Part shown: positions 54,359-64,000 of the stretch, piece after piece
Layout: every line of letters starts with the position of its first letter
Numbering within the stretch: the first letter of the stretch is position 1
Source of the DNA: Aplectana chamaeleonis
Taxonomy: Eukaryota > Nematoda > Chromadorea > Rhabditida > Cosmocercidae
Assembly (NCBI GenBank): GCA_029168955.1
Contig: JAPDOI010001171.1
Coordinates: forward strand, 1-64,000
DNA length: 64,000 nt
Reading direction: 5' to 3'
Translations under genes and position numbers: made by a program
The notes under the pieces: model-generated
Database searches by the model: none
Told to the model about the DNA's origin: nothing
What the model saw: the letters and a program-made list of their open reading frames with translations, nothing else

Positions 54359-55250
54359 ATGTTTTTCCTCTGGTTCACGGTGTCCAACAACTTCCGTGCT
54401 TGATATTGCTTCAAGTCGCTAGATACCTCAGCTCTGCAAACTTTGCTGATCGTAACACGTTCCAAATGACTGGCATTCGGATCGAGATGTACCAGGCGGC
54501 GTTTTTCCAGCAACAGTTTAGTCTCTTTGCGCAACCTCTCAATTAGTTCCGCTGCTCCAACCAATAAACTTTTTTCGGCGTCCTTTATCTCGAACACAGA
54601 TCCTCGTAATCGTATGTAGGATCACCAAAAACATTCCATTGCGTATCGGCTACATAGCGCTGCATCACTTCTGAATCCACGGTTCGGACTTTGCTGCAAA
54701 ATCTCTGACTAAGATGTTTTCTGCAAAGCTTCGACTTCGTTGTGAAGGCGAAGCTTTGCACGAAGCATTCTGTGGTCGGAGCCAGTGACGAATGATGGAA
54801 AAGTGCCAAAGTCTAGGAGGGCCCATCGCCGATAGACGAGAATATGGTCAATTTCATTGGTCGTCGTTCCGTTCGGTGACTTCCAGGTCCATCTTCGACT
54901 TTCGGGCTTCTTGTAAAACGAAATACCGTGAAACAGACGTGCGCTACACAAAAAGTCTGCCAGGCGAGAACCGCTATAGTTTCTGGTGTTGCCTCAATAC
55001 GATCCGACTCTTCCTTCTCCATCTACTGCTCTTCCGAGGACAGCATTGAAGTCGCCCAGACAAATCTTGTAAAAGCTTCATTCTTTAGCTACTACATCCT
55101 CGAGTTGTTCATAGAACTCATCGAGCTCGTCATCCGCAGCAGCTGATGTTGGTGCATATGCGTTGATGATAGAGATTGCTGGGCATCGGCGACCTGCTCA
55201 ATCGATGGGCCACTGTTGCGGATAACTGTGGTGATTATATTGTTGATTAG
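54359..55250 (-). pseudogene. Endonuclease and linker of the third RTE, 5'-truncated
   Basis: Minus-strand frames show NAYAPTSAA and GDFNAVLG (near 55160-55050), then RRWTWKSPNGTT, EIDHILVYRRW and TGSDHRMLRAKL (near 54900-54760), which are the C-terminal endonuclease blocks, followed by a lysine/glutamate-rich linker to 54359. The first endonuclease motifs are missing and the frame is broken near 55080. Confidence 0.85.
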
Positions 55251-55321
55251 ACTTGTTTTTCAATAAAGTTGAAAAAAATTAAAAATGGTGAAATTTTCGG
55301 ACAAATATTATTAGACAACCT

Positions 55322-55792
55322 GGTACAATACACCCTCAGACATGAATTTCGTGGACATGAATTTCGTGATTTTCATTTGGTTGTGTTGTAGACCCCTCCT
55401 GTATAACACTTGCCAAGTGCGAGATCTCAATTCCTCCAAATAGGCGAGATATAAGTGACCACCACAGACCTGACCCCCTTACTGATTTTCGACCTCGATA
55501 TCGGCTTGATGGACGGATGAATTTCAACCTAGTCTACGTTCTTGAGTCGTTTACCGGCTCTTCTCATAATCCTGGCTCGGTCTCATGCAACGATGGCGAA
55601 TCAAAAGAAATATAGGCCTAGGACAACTCGTCCACCAGTTTTTCGCCCTCAGGTAACAGGCTTTTTTGAGGAGCCATAGCTCCTTTCGTAGGGGGTCTCG
55701 AACGATTTCAAAGATACCACTGTGGTCAGCGTGTGACCGTGTCTAATATAAGCATTCAAACTGGAAAACAATTTACTGGGTGTTCTCTGCCT
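55322..55792. mobile_element. TTAA-type MITE 'V' (G type, degenerate ends)
   Basis: ACACCCTCAGACATGAATTT at the left and a CTGCCT terminus at the right match G, R and P. The AGGCA start is mutated. A 17-bp GACATGAATTTCGTG phrase is duplicated near the left end. Confidence 0.75.
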
Positions 55793-55799
55793 TTGATGG

Positions 55800-56346
55800 A
55801 AAGTCAACAAATGAACATCAAATTCGTGTTCAGCACTTTCACCGCATAGAAATTTTGAGTCACATCTGAGACTTTGACTAAACTACCGTTTATCCACCGC
55901 AATCTATCGTAATCTGCCCAGAATCGAAAAAAAATCAATAAATCAAATTCGGGTTGAGCATTCCAAATAACCACTGCGAAGGAATTTGAGCCACATCTCC
56001 CGTAGCATTCCTCAAATCATCAAAAGTCGGGTTTTGGCCAAAAATTTCCGTTTATGCAAAGCTTCGAATGGAATGAATCTAATTCTTAGAAAACCCGACA
56101 ATCAAACCTCAGACTCACGACCAGCAACTCAAAGAACCTTTCATAGGGAAGCTTTCAGATCCTTCTAATTTATATATGTAAATGTTCAACCAACAATTCG
56201 CAGAAGTCTAAAGCGTCATTATTCTATGCTAATTCGAAGAACGACTGTTCACCCAAACTTCGTCTAGGGGGGTTATTTTGGGAAAAAACGACTAAGCAGT
56301 CCGTTTCCAGATTCTCGAGAGATTACTGAGCGTTTCAGAGGGTGCA
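55800..56346. other. No gene seen; relative of the 28.9-29.6 kb repeat
   Basis: Phrases such as AATTCGTGTTCAGCAC and ACCAGCAACTCAAAGAACC resemble the 28.9 and 29.5 kb segments. There are no ORFs of note. Confidence 0.4.
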
Positions 56347-56350
56347 TTAA

Positions 56351-56847
56351 AGGCAGAGGTCACGATGAAAACGTTATCGAGAAAATTACGAAAATCAGCT
56401 TAGAGCAAAAACAGCTGAAAAACTATGAAGGTAGCGCGGTGAAAAACGGGCTAGAAATAGAGATTTTAAGGCCCAAAATTGCCAGTTCGTGCACCAAAAG
56501 CGTCGACCAAAAAGATCGCCTTCTCATGCCGAGCAGTCAAAAATCATCGACATTCAGAGGAAGAAATAAATGCAAATTTACCTAAAAAAGCGAGTTGAGC
56601 AATGAAAAAAAGCACTCCCGTCAACGTTTTTGAATGGATGAGTACATAAATATATAGAAATTCAATTTCAAGCCAGCTGATGTTCTTCATGTAAGAGATC
56701 ACCGATGCCGTTGATGTGGAGTGGGCTTTTCGCGATTTTTTCTTATAGGTCCTACTACTCAAGACCCAGAAAAGGGTTTAAAGAGAAAAAGACAAAAGGG
56801 TTTAAAGAAAAAAAGACGACAAGCATATTTGATCGCGACCACTGCCT
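56351..56847. mobile_element. TTAA-type MITE 'O' (F type, 497 bp)
   Basis: AGGCAGAGGTCACGATG follows TTAA, and the right end is the inverse of AGGCAGTGGTCGCGATC. It shares TTAA (56848-56851) with P. A GGGTTTAAAGA phrase is duplicated near 56775-56800. Confidence 0.9.
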
Positions 56848-56851
56848 TTAA

Positions 56852-57335
56852 AGGCACAGTACACCCTCAGATATGAATTTCGAGATTTTCATGTAATTGT
56901 GTAGAAGACCCCTCCTGTAGAACACGTGCCAAATGCGAGATCTCAATTCCTCCAAATAAGCGAGATATAAGCGACCACCATAGGCCCGACCCCCTTCGCC
57001 CACCACCACAGGCCCGACCCCCTTCCGGATTTTCGACCTCGATATCGGCTGGATGGATGCATGAATTTTTAACAAATCGCCGTTCTTCAGTGCATTGACG
57101 GATTGTCTCCTTATCCTGGCTCGCTCTCGCTCAAAGATTGCGAATAAAGAGAATTACAGGCCTGAGACAACTCGTCCACCAATTTTCAACCTCAAAATCT
57201 TTTCATTTTTGAAAAGCCATAACTCTGTCCAGAGGGGGTCTTGGACGATTTCAGGGATACCACTGTGATCAGCGTGTGACTCTCTCCAAGATAAGAATGA
57301 AATCTGAAAATTAATTTCTTGGGTGTCTTGTGCCT
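56852..57335. mobile_element. TTAA-type MITE 'P' (G type, 484 bp)
   Basis: AGGCACAGTACACCCTCAG is at the left, and the right end is the inverse of AGGCACAAGACACCC. It shares TTAA with both neighbours. The interior contains a 20-bp duplicated CACAGGCCCGACCCCC phrase. Confidence 0.9.
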
Positions 57336-57339
57336 TTAA

Positions 57340-57787
57340 AGGCATCGTACGCGCTGAAAACCCCTCACCGTTTTTTGAGTTTGAATCATTGGCTGGGCCC
57401 GCCTGAGAACGTGGGTAGAGTTTGCCGGGTCACCGACGCATCATTGGGAAGACATGGGAGATCGAATGCCTCGAATTCCACCAGAAAAGGCCGGTCTTCC
57501 GACAGCCATGTGGCCTCAAATGAGAAAAGAAGGTAGCTTATCAACAAATGATACATCAACTTCCACTCATTTACGCGATATCTCTTATTGAGAACCTTTT
57601 TTTTCATTTTATGCCACATGGCTGTCAGAACGCCGGCCTCTTTCGGTGGAATTCGAGGCAATCGATCACCCATATCTTCCCAATAATGCGTCGGTGACCA
57701 GACAAACTCTACCCGCGTTCTCAGGATGGCCCAATCAATGATTCAAACTCAAAAAACGGTGAGTGGTTTTCAGAGCGTACGATGCCT
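57340..57787. mobile_element. TTAA-type MITE 'Q' (D type, mostly palindromic, 448 bp)
   Basis: AGGCATCGTACGCGCTGAAA is at the left and its near inverse at the right, with TTAA on both sides. The two halves pair for about 200 bp (GGGTCACCGACGCATTATT-like and TCCCAATAATGCGTCGGTG), so this element is a long hairpin. Confidence 0.9.
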
Positions 57788-58066
57788 TTAAGAACGAGAA
57801 TCAGTGCAAAAACGTCTGTACCTTTTTTTCAGGGTGGTCTCAGGCAGCTGAGAAGGGCACATTCGGACACTACGTCCAAAAATGATTCTAGGAAAGTATA
57901 CTTTATTTGGAAAAGCCAATCTGGGACAGTAGTAATTAGACATTAAGTGCGAATCACTGGTAATGAACATCTTCCACTAATATGGAGTACGCAAGCATAA
58001 TAATGAGGAGCCAGCCCTATGTTGAATGAGGATCTGAAACGCTGTAAACAAAACTTACCACGGCTG

Positions 58067-58246
58067 CAACAAGGGGTGCGCTCCAAGAATGTTCCCACGA
58101 TAACGAGGGAGTCAAATAGCCTTTCCATGGCCGAACTTATTTCCCATAGCCACGAATTGTAACTGATAATTGCTTCCACGTCGCCGTGTCTACGTTTCCA
58201 TGGAAAACTTTAGCCGTGGGAATGTTCTTGGAACGCACCCCACGCC
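58067..58246. mobile_element. 180-bp inverted-repeat MITE
   Basis: GGGGTGCGCTCCAAGAATG at the left mirrors CATTCTTGGAACGCACCCC-type sequence at the right, and an inner CTTTCCATGG pairs with CCATGGAAA. The arms are about 32 bp. Confidence 0.82.
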
Positions 58247-58404
58247 AACAAGACTGGAGCGAGAGCAGCGCGACATCGCACTGCACCATTGCGTTAGCTG
58301 TTCAAAGCGTGACCAGGCACATCAGGTAGTGGTGCAACGTATTAAGGAAAGCAAAATGCGGCCATCAGGCTCACTGGTGCATCACATAATGAACTCAGAA
58401 GCGT

Positions 58405-58757
58405 AATACACTCTAAACAAGGATTTTTTTCGATTTTCATTTTATTGTGTAGAAAAATTCTTTTCTGTAACTCTTGTCAACAGCGAGATCTCAATTCCCT
58501 GCAATAGGCGAGGGATAAGCGGCCACCACAGGCCATCCCTTTTCTCAGCCTTTGAGCCTAATAGCGGCTACATATAGGGATGGATCTCATGAACGACTAT
58601 GGTTTCCACTCCTTTGCCAGCTTGTCTCTTTATTCTGATTCGGTCAAGAAATAGGTGAGAATCTAGTTCGGGAGGAGGGGAATTATGATCAGCGAATGAT
58701 TCTCTTGAAGCTCGGCATAAATTAGAATTTTTTTCGGGTGTCTCACACCTTTGGGGC
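58405..58757. mobile_element. Degenerate G-type TTAA MITE
   Basis: The interior phrases GCGAGATCTCAATTCC and GCGGCCACCACAGGCC match G, R and P, and the end near 58755 has TGGGGCAGCGTTCGCGATAA. It is shorter and more diverged than the others. Confidence 0.6.
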
Positions 58758-58759
58758 AG

Positions 58760-59730
58760 CGTTCGCGATAATTTTCAGTTTTTCTCTATACTATGTATAG
58801 TTGTCTTTTCTCTCCCCTTCTGGTTGTTGGTACGAAAATCCCTTCCCGGTTGTCAGCACACTCTTTGAGTATGATGATTTTTCGCCAGGGTTTCCTTCTA
58901 GTGATATTTGATGGCAATTGCTAGATTCTGCTACATAAGTCGCTGTTCTATCACAATTACGATTTTCTGGTGGGCTTCCATATTTTTCGCCCTGAAAGTC
59001 TGGTTAGGCTAAAAGTTTATTGTTACTTTTGAGATTCCTCTCGACGAGATATTTTTTAAACGGCTCTCCTCACATTTTGTCTAAGTCCTAGAACTTCAGT
59101 TTTGATGGTGAAGACACTATTTTGGTGTTTTTCCTAGGTACCGTGTGTTCGTACCGTTTGCTATTGATTTGAGATATTTTTGTAGAACTCGTTGGTTAGA
59201 AAGGGAGGATATCCCTAGTATTGCATGATTGATGGAGTGTTGCTGGAATAAGTAGATTATTATTACCGAAAATCAGCAAATCATATGCGGAAAATGGTGA
59301 AAGTTGGTACGAAAGGTAAAGACGAGCATAGTATTACGTAATACACGTTAAAGTCATATAGGATTTCAAAATTGATCAAGGGGAGGCTTTTCCTGTGCAG
59401 ATCCTTAGGTTGATGGCGTCACGAGCGTTTATCTCAGATGGGGTCACCCCGTTCACTGTGTCGTCTTCGATGCTGTTTTCAATTCGGAGCCACTCCGTTC
59501 GGTGTAGGGTTGTTGACGGCGCTACCCATGCAGGCATCATTCCGTTTACCTTGGAGTTTGCGACCACGCTCTGTGAACGACTCACCACGTCCGCAATGCT
59601 TCCCGGCATGGTCGTCGAATCGTTTCAACGGAAATCCTAAATGTACTCGAGAGGACATTTAGCGAAGATCGATCTGAATGCGCTGCGCCCTCTCTTTTTC
59701 CGCACTGTCTCGTGCGCTCTAACCACGGGG
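58760..59730. other. No gene seen
   Basis: Overlapping frames of about 75-80 codons on both strands at 59376-59662 have no recognised domain. Confidence 0.45.
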
Positions 59731-59733
59731 CCT

Positions 59734-59892
59734 CCTAAACAGGCAGCAGCGACCGTTTATCCATATCGTTTATCAGGCTTAATAGGCATGCAGTTCGCAC
59801 GTTGATACATGATATACCTCGTAGAACACCTCCACTGGCAAAACAGTGTGGTGGAACATGTATGGATGAACAGTCGCTGCTGCCTGTTTAGG
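59734..59892. mobile_element. 159-bp inverted-repeat MITE
   Basis: CCTAAACAGGCAGCAGCGAC at the left and its inverse at the right extend to about 33 paired bases, with a small inner CCACTG/CAGTGTGG hairpin. No clear target duplication was found. Confidence 0.85.
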
Positions 59893-60848
59893 TTTTCTCT
59901 CTAACCACCACACAATCAGCGACAGCAACCTGTTGCTGGCTCAGATAGAGACATCACACTTCCCGGGGTACCACTAGCCGACGTCCCGTAACCCCTCCCG
60001 CGGGAGGCCAGTACATCGGTCGCGGGCAGTCGGTAGCGCTGTTTCATTGACTGCCCGTAAACGGTGAACACGAACTTTGCGGCCCTTCTGCCACCACCGG
60101 TACGGCTAACCTGATGACTGACAGAGGACAATCCTAAAGCAGTTTGCGGCTCATTCAAAAATCACTTTTCAAGTAAAGGTCTTTCAAAACAAAATTTGAA
60201 AAATCCGCTCCTGGGGATTTCATCTTGAACTCCTCTTGACAAGTATGCAGTGAGCTTCTACGGAGAAGCTTCCTACACTGACTGTTTTTTAAAGACTTCC
60301 CATTCGCAGATGCCATTAACGGACAGTGGTTAACCTGCCCAAGGCCAGCGTCGCACACAGTGCGGGTCTTGGAAAGAGTCTCAACACAGCGTTCTCTGCT
60401 CAGCAATTGTTCATTGGCTCCACTCTAGTATGTGGTGCATTGATGATTCCAATGTGGGAAGCGATGAGTGAGTGTTCGATGACCCCCAGGAATAGCCGAC
60501 TGCCCGCCGACACTCCGCGGAAAGATGTGAAAACCTTTCTCTTCGCGGGAAGTGGGGCGCTGTGCCACGCCCATAAAATTGGAGCCGCGCGAAGTCGACT
60601 AGGGCGACTTGGCCGGCGGGAAGTGGGCTGTTTTTATCTGAGGATGTTCGCAATCAGCGCCATCTTCAAATTTGAGATAAAGATGAATTTGAGTTAGAGC
60701 TGACTTGCTCATTAAGGGTCAAGATTTTACCTAGGGCATCTCCATGCATCAAACAAAGTTTTCGAGCTATTACACAGATGTCGCTCAGATGCAATTTTTT
60801 CAACGATTTAAGTTGCATATTAAGCCAGATTACTACCGCCCCTGACTA
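59893..60848. other. No supported gene
   Basis: A 123-codon plus-strand frame (60326-60697) and overlapping minus frames are present without domains. Confidence 0.4.
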
Positions 60849-60851
60849 ATA

Positions 60852-61110
60852 CAGTGCTTTGCAAAATTATACGACATACCCTCATTTCGGTGGTTCAGCA
60901 CTTCATTCGATTTAAGCGGACAAACGGTGGATGTCAATCGGAGCAGCACCAAAAATCCCTGGGTATGATTTTTTAGGAAAATAGACCAACTGTCAAGAAA
61001 CTTATCCCAAAAATTGTCGAAAATGTTTGCAAGTTGCAAAAAAAAGTTGCAAGAAAAAAGAAAAAAGTTTTTGCAAAACAATACAAAAAAAAGCAAAATT
61101 ATACGACATA
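60852..61110. mobile_element. Single end of another Tc1-like element
   Basis: CAGTGCTTTGCAAAATTATA after TA, with a second GCAAAATTATACGACATA at 61093, reproduces the two-site architecture of an IR/DR end. No inverted partner is present before the window ends. The element is therefore a solo or truncated end. Confidence 0.65.
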
Positions 61111-61545
61111 GCTGACGTCCTAGTAGAAATTACAATTCTACATTTTCTGTATCAACTTTTCATAGTAGGAACCACTAGAAACATCAAGTTAATAGTCTAC
61201 ATAACAGTCTCGGCCAAGCACCACGTCGGAAGGTCTGTTTGACGTGTTGGAGACAGACTTTTGAAGACATCGCCTTCAATCTGCGCCAGTTCACTCAAAA
61301 CTGCCAGTTTAGGTCAAGTCACGGGCTTGTGTTGTTTGCTATACGCGTGAGCACAGTGCCCAAGCCTATCCAACAAGTTTTTCATCGCTTTGAGGCGCGG
61401 AGAACAAGCTGACAATTCAAACAAATCGACATGATTGGCCTGAAGCCCCGTCTGCGGGGCCTGTTGACGAAACACGCACACAAAATGATAGAAACAGAAG
61501 AAGTCATGTCCAGGAAAACTATCAGCGTTTCCCTATCGACTAATG

Positions 61546-61952
61546 GCAAATTTGAAGCCGAGCCAGCCATGGCTACAGTACATATGTTGATTGAAAACAC
61601 GCAACAGCACCACCTCCTTTTTTCGTTGTCTTAGACTGTACGTAGCGGAACGTTTTGCCCGCGCTTAAATTAGTGTTTTAAAAAGTGTAATCGCTTAAAT
61701 TCGTAATTCGTGTAATAGCAAACGATGCAAGCTATTTTTCAGTACTTGCAAATTTGAAGCCGAGCCAGCCATGGCTACAGTAGTACATATGTTGATTGAA
61801 AACACGCAACAGCACCACCTCCTTTTTTCGTTGTCTTAGACTGTACGTAGCGGAACGTTTTGCCCGCGCTTAAATTAGTGTTTTAAAAAGTGTAATCGCT
61901 TAAATTCGTAATTCGTGTAATAGCAAACGATGCAAGCTATTTTTCAGTACTT
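61546..61952 (+). repeat. 202/205-bp tandem duplication ending in a splice acceptor
   Basis: Copy 1 (61546-61747) and copy 2 (61748-61952) are identical except for a 3-bp difference (ACAGTACAT versus ACAGTAGTACAT). Each ends with GCTATTTTTCAGTACTT, so the 3' splice site of the downstream exon exists twice. Confidence 0.97.
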
Positions 61953-62091
61953 TATTTTCTACCGAGACTACTACCTTCTGATTCCGATGTATCGTAGCAT
62001 TGATGTAGAGAGATCAATTCAGCAAGGCATCAAGAGCGGCAGACTGCCAGAGCAGCATGTCAAAGAACTGAAACGAATTTTGTTAGAGCAG
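61948..62091 (+). CDS. 48-codon internal exon of the probable membrane-protein gene
   Basis: The exon is preceded by CTATTTTTCAG and followed by GTTAGT; both ends are phase 0. It encodes YFIFYRDYYLLIP followed by a charged, helix-prone segment (DVERSIQQGIKSG, then PEQHVKELKRILLEQ). Joined to the 47358 exon it predicts a single N-terminal membrane anchor with the polar part on the other side of the membrane. The coding sequence, splice consensus and phase agree, but the family is not recognised and no later exon was found before 64 kb. The frame 62260-62445 is not compatible in phase. Confidence 0.6.
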
Positions 62092-62125
62092 GTTAGTCAT
62101 TTTCAGCTATATTCTATTCCTTTTC

Positions 62126-62137
62126 TAAGGTCCCCGT
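62126..62137 (+). mobile_element. Left tip of a Harbinger-like MITE interrupted by a hAT-like insertion
   Basis: TAAGGTCCCCGT matches the start of the 33050 MITE (TTAGGCCCCCGT). The remainder of that MITE (CATAGTCGGCC...) resumes at 63975 after the insertion. Confidence 0.8.
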
Positions 62138-63966
62138 AAGGGCTGTGCATAACTGAATTTTGTAATTTCGTAAATCGTAATTTTTGAAAATTCTCGTAAT
62201 TCGTAAATCGTAACTGATAATGAGTAATAGGCCCACACATAACCCAAACATCATTCGATGTGGAAACACCGTGGCATTTCAGTGATGAGGTGTTTCCATA
62301 TCGAAGGAGATTTGAGGTTGAGTTTCAAAAGGCATTTTTAGAGCAGCACTTGAATAAATATTCAGTATACATACGTGAGATAGAAACGACTTTAATAGAC
62401 AAAATGGAAACTCTAAGTTTATTTAAGTACCACACCTGTGCCTAGTTTCGCCCAACTTTTGAATACGAAAGCATAGGGAATCATCGCTCTACTAAACACA
62501 CTTCAGTTGAAGCCAAGGAGGACAACACTGTGATGAGAAAAAAATTACGGGTCCACAGTTTTGTCTTAACCTTTTAAGGAAGTATGCTTGGATAACGTGG
62601 CCATCCTAAAGGGGATATACATTTACAAAACCACTTTTTTGGCGCAGAAATCGAGTCTGCTCTCTGTATTTGTGAGGCGTTATTCTGAACGAGGTTATAA
62701 GCGTTCCTCCCCATAAGCGTAAGGATGGAGACGGCGGTCTGAGTGGTGAAGGTTGTTTAGGATTTTGAACTGCAAAAGGGTTGGGCTCCCTCTAAATCTG
62801 CGCTTTCAAAAATTAGGTTCTTCATCTTCTTTTCTTTTGCTCAGAACTAAATCCTCATTATTAAAAACATTTGTAAACTTTTTTGAAAAAGTAGGAGACC
62901 CGCAGCCATAATTTTTCAGAAATGTTTTGAACCAAATTTTGCATACACCACCTTTCCTCTCGTAGCCTCAGGAGATAGACATCAAAGGTTGGTTTGGGAG
63001 CCGTAAAAAATTTTCGTCGAATGTTTTCAGGTTAGAAAGTTATTTTCCCGATTCTCCGGCAGATTTGAGTTGACGAAGTTCCACTTTTTTGTTTGTATCT
63101 AACCGCTAGGGATGGATGCACGGGGAAGGTTGTTTTTGAAATCTCCGCAAAATTCTGCAACGAAGTGTATATCGGGTTCCAACCTTTACTTGCTCCATGA
63201 GCCAGCCAGGTCTTTAGAGCCGAGCCCCATATTAACTGTCTATTCATATGGGAATGGAATTGCTGTGCGCAGTTGCAGAGGACCGCTTTAGAAGTTTACA
63301 GAGAGCTAGAAGATAGTGATGCTGGGACGATTATCAATCATGTCAGGACCTCGCGGTCGCAGCATGATTCTGTTTGCAGTACGTGTTGCAACAGCGATTG
63401 TCTGCAACTGCGGACCGAAATTTTGGTCCGATATAGACTGTAGCTCCACCAAAGGTCTGCGTCTCTAGTGTTCATCATGTGACAAGAGCATTCCATGAAA
63501 GTAAATAGCTTTGAAGCTACCGACCTGGCTCGGCTTGGAGCAAGGAAAGGTTGGAACCAAATAATATGTTAGGGTCCGTCAGAGTGAGAAGGGGGGGGGG
63601 CGATTGGTCATACCTAAAGCTTGCTATCAACAATTATGACTGCCCTACTGCAGACTTCAACCGGCCGGAAATGCAAGGGTACGGGATCACCAAAAATTGA
63701 AAATTTGACGAGTAATCAAATATTAGGAGGGTGGTAAATTTAAAAGTGTTGAAGCTGTGTTGCAGGGAAAGTGTTAAATTTATATTTGTACTCGACCGCA
63801 GATTTGCTTTGTTCATTTAACCGCGTTTCCACGTTTTGTTACGATTTGTTACTATTCGTTACGATTATGGGCCCGAATTTCGTAAATTGTAAATCGTAAA
63901 AAAATTGCCGAAAACGCCCGTGATTCGTAAATCGTAAACCGTAATTCGTAATTACGCACAGCCCTG
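62138..63966. mobile_element. hAT-like non-autonomous element (1829 bp), 8-bp duplication
   Basis: The left end AAGGGCTGTGCATAA and the right end, inverse of CAGGGCTGTGCGTAA, match the CAGGGCTGTGC termini of hAT transposons. The flanks GTCCCCGT and TTCCCCGT agree at 7 of 8 positions. Both subterminal regions are filled with CGTAAATCGTAA repeats in inverted orientation. The interior has only short ORFs; the 61-codon frame at 62260-62445 shows no transposase motif. Confidence 0.85.
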
Positions 63967-64000
63967 TTCCCCGTCATAGTCGGCCAGAAGCCGGACTGCG
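63967..64000 (+). mobile_element. Continuation of the interrupted Harbinger-like MITE, cut by the window edge
   Basis: CCCCGTCATAGTCGGCCAG continues the terminus broken at 62137 and matches the 33050 MITE end. The far end lies outside the window. Confidence 0.8.

Larger units (their letters stand above)
50504..55250 (-). mobile_element. Minus-strand RTE-like retrotransposon (third copy, different family), split and 5'-truncated
   Basis: Reading the minus strand, a 5'-truncated endonuclease (55250 to about 54600) and a linker (to about 54359) are followed, after a 2.1-kb interruption, by the reverse transcriptase (52243 to 50504). The 3' end carries ATCAAGGT repeated three times, an RTE-like short-repeat tail. 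It belongs to a different family from the copies at 9 and 22 kb (FADD instead of YADD, and other sequence throughout). It lies in the large intron, opposite to the gene. Confidence 0.9.

Noticed and set aside
62260..62445. Third exon of the host gene (61 codons after a TTTCAG)
   Set aside because: The phase is wrong: after the phase-0 exon at 61948-62091 the first codon would be TGA. It also lies inside the hAT-like element.

Overview
This is eukaryotic, gene-poor, repeat-dense DNA that most likely comes from a nematode, and probably a strongylid of the hookworm type. The reasons are a poly-T/TTTCAG acceptor directly upstream of a start codon (a plausible trans-splice site), Tc1-type transposons with a very short intron, RTE-clade endonuclease/reverse-transcriptase elements, and a large population of TTAA-flanked MITEs. 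The species assignment is inference. No bacterial operons, tRNA, rRNA, CRISPR or viral genes were recognised.

Layout. 1-5.3 kb is satellite DNA: an (ACGG)n tract, about six and a half copies of a ~322-bp satellite, a long (GT)n tract and two minisatellites that both have a 42-bp period. 7.9-13 kb holds a full-length but broken RTE retrotransposon (9029-12316, 13-bp target duplication) between two ~440-bp direct repeats. 14-15.4 kb holds three TTAA-bounded MITEs in a row. 18.9-19.4 kb is an array of hairpin units whose stem sequences change while pairing is kept. 19.9-26.5 kb is a continuous train of six TTAA-bounded elements; one carries a nested 284-bp MITE and the last is split by a second full-length RTE (22759-26035, 12-bp target duplication). 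27-38 kb is mostly non-coding, with long inverted repeats and Harbinger-like MITEs. 39.7-41.2 kb is a Tc1-family transposon with double-ended terminal repeats and an intron-containing but N-terminally short transposase. 44.7-46.8 kb is a 2.1-kb foldback made of mirrored Tc1-type sequence, with a TTAA MITE in only one arm.

The only plausible cellular gene is on the plus strand. Exon 1 (47358-47420) lies behind a trans-splice-like acceptor, and a 48-codon exon (61948-62091) lies 14.5 kb downstream. Both junctions are phase 0, and together they predict a short lysine/arginine-rich N-terminus, one membrane segment and a charged soluble part. The intron between them is filled with a palindrome, TTAA MITEs and a minus-strand RTE copy that is itself split by a 2.1-kb TIR element. 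A 202/205-bp tandem duplication has doubled the 3' splice acceptor of the second exon. Just downstream, a 1.8-kb hAT-like element sits in a Harbinger-like MITE that runs off the right edge.

Most of the window is layered transposon insertion, and several insertions can be ordered because empty sites or mirrored arms are present in the same window. The mobile-element coding regions seen here are all broken or incomplete in the sequence as given. Some lesions may be long-read consensus errors, particularly in the first 5 kb and in RTE copy 1.
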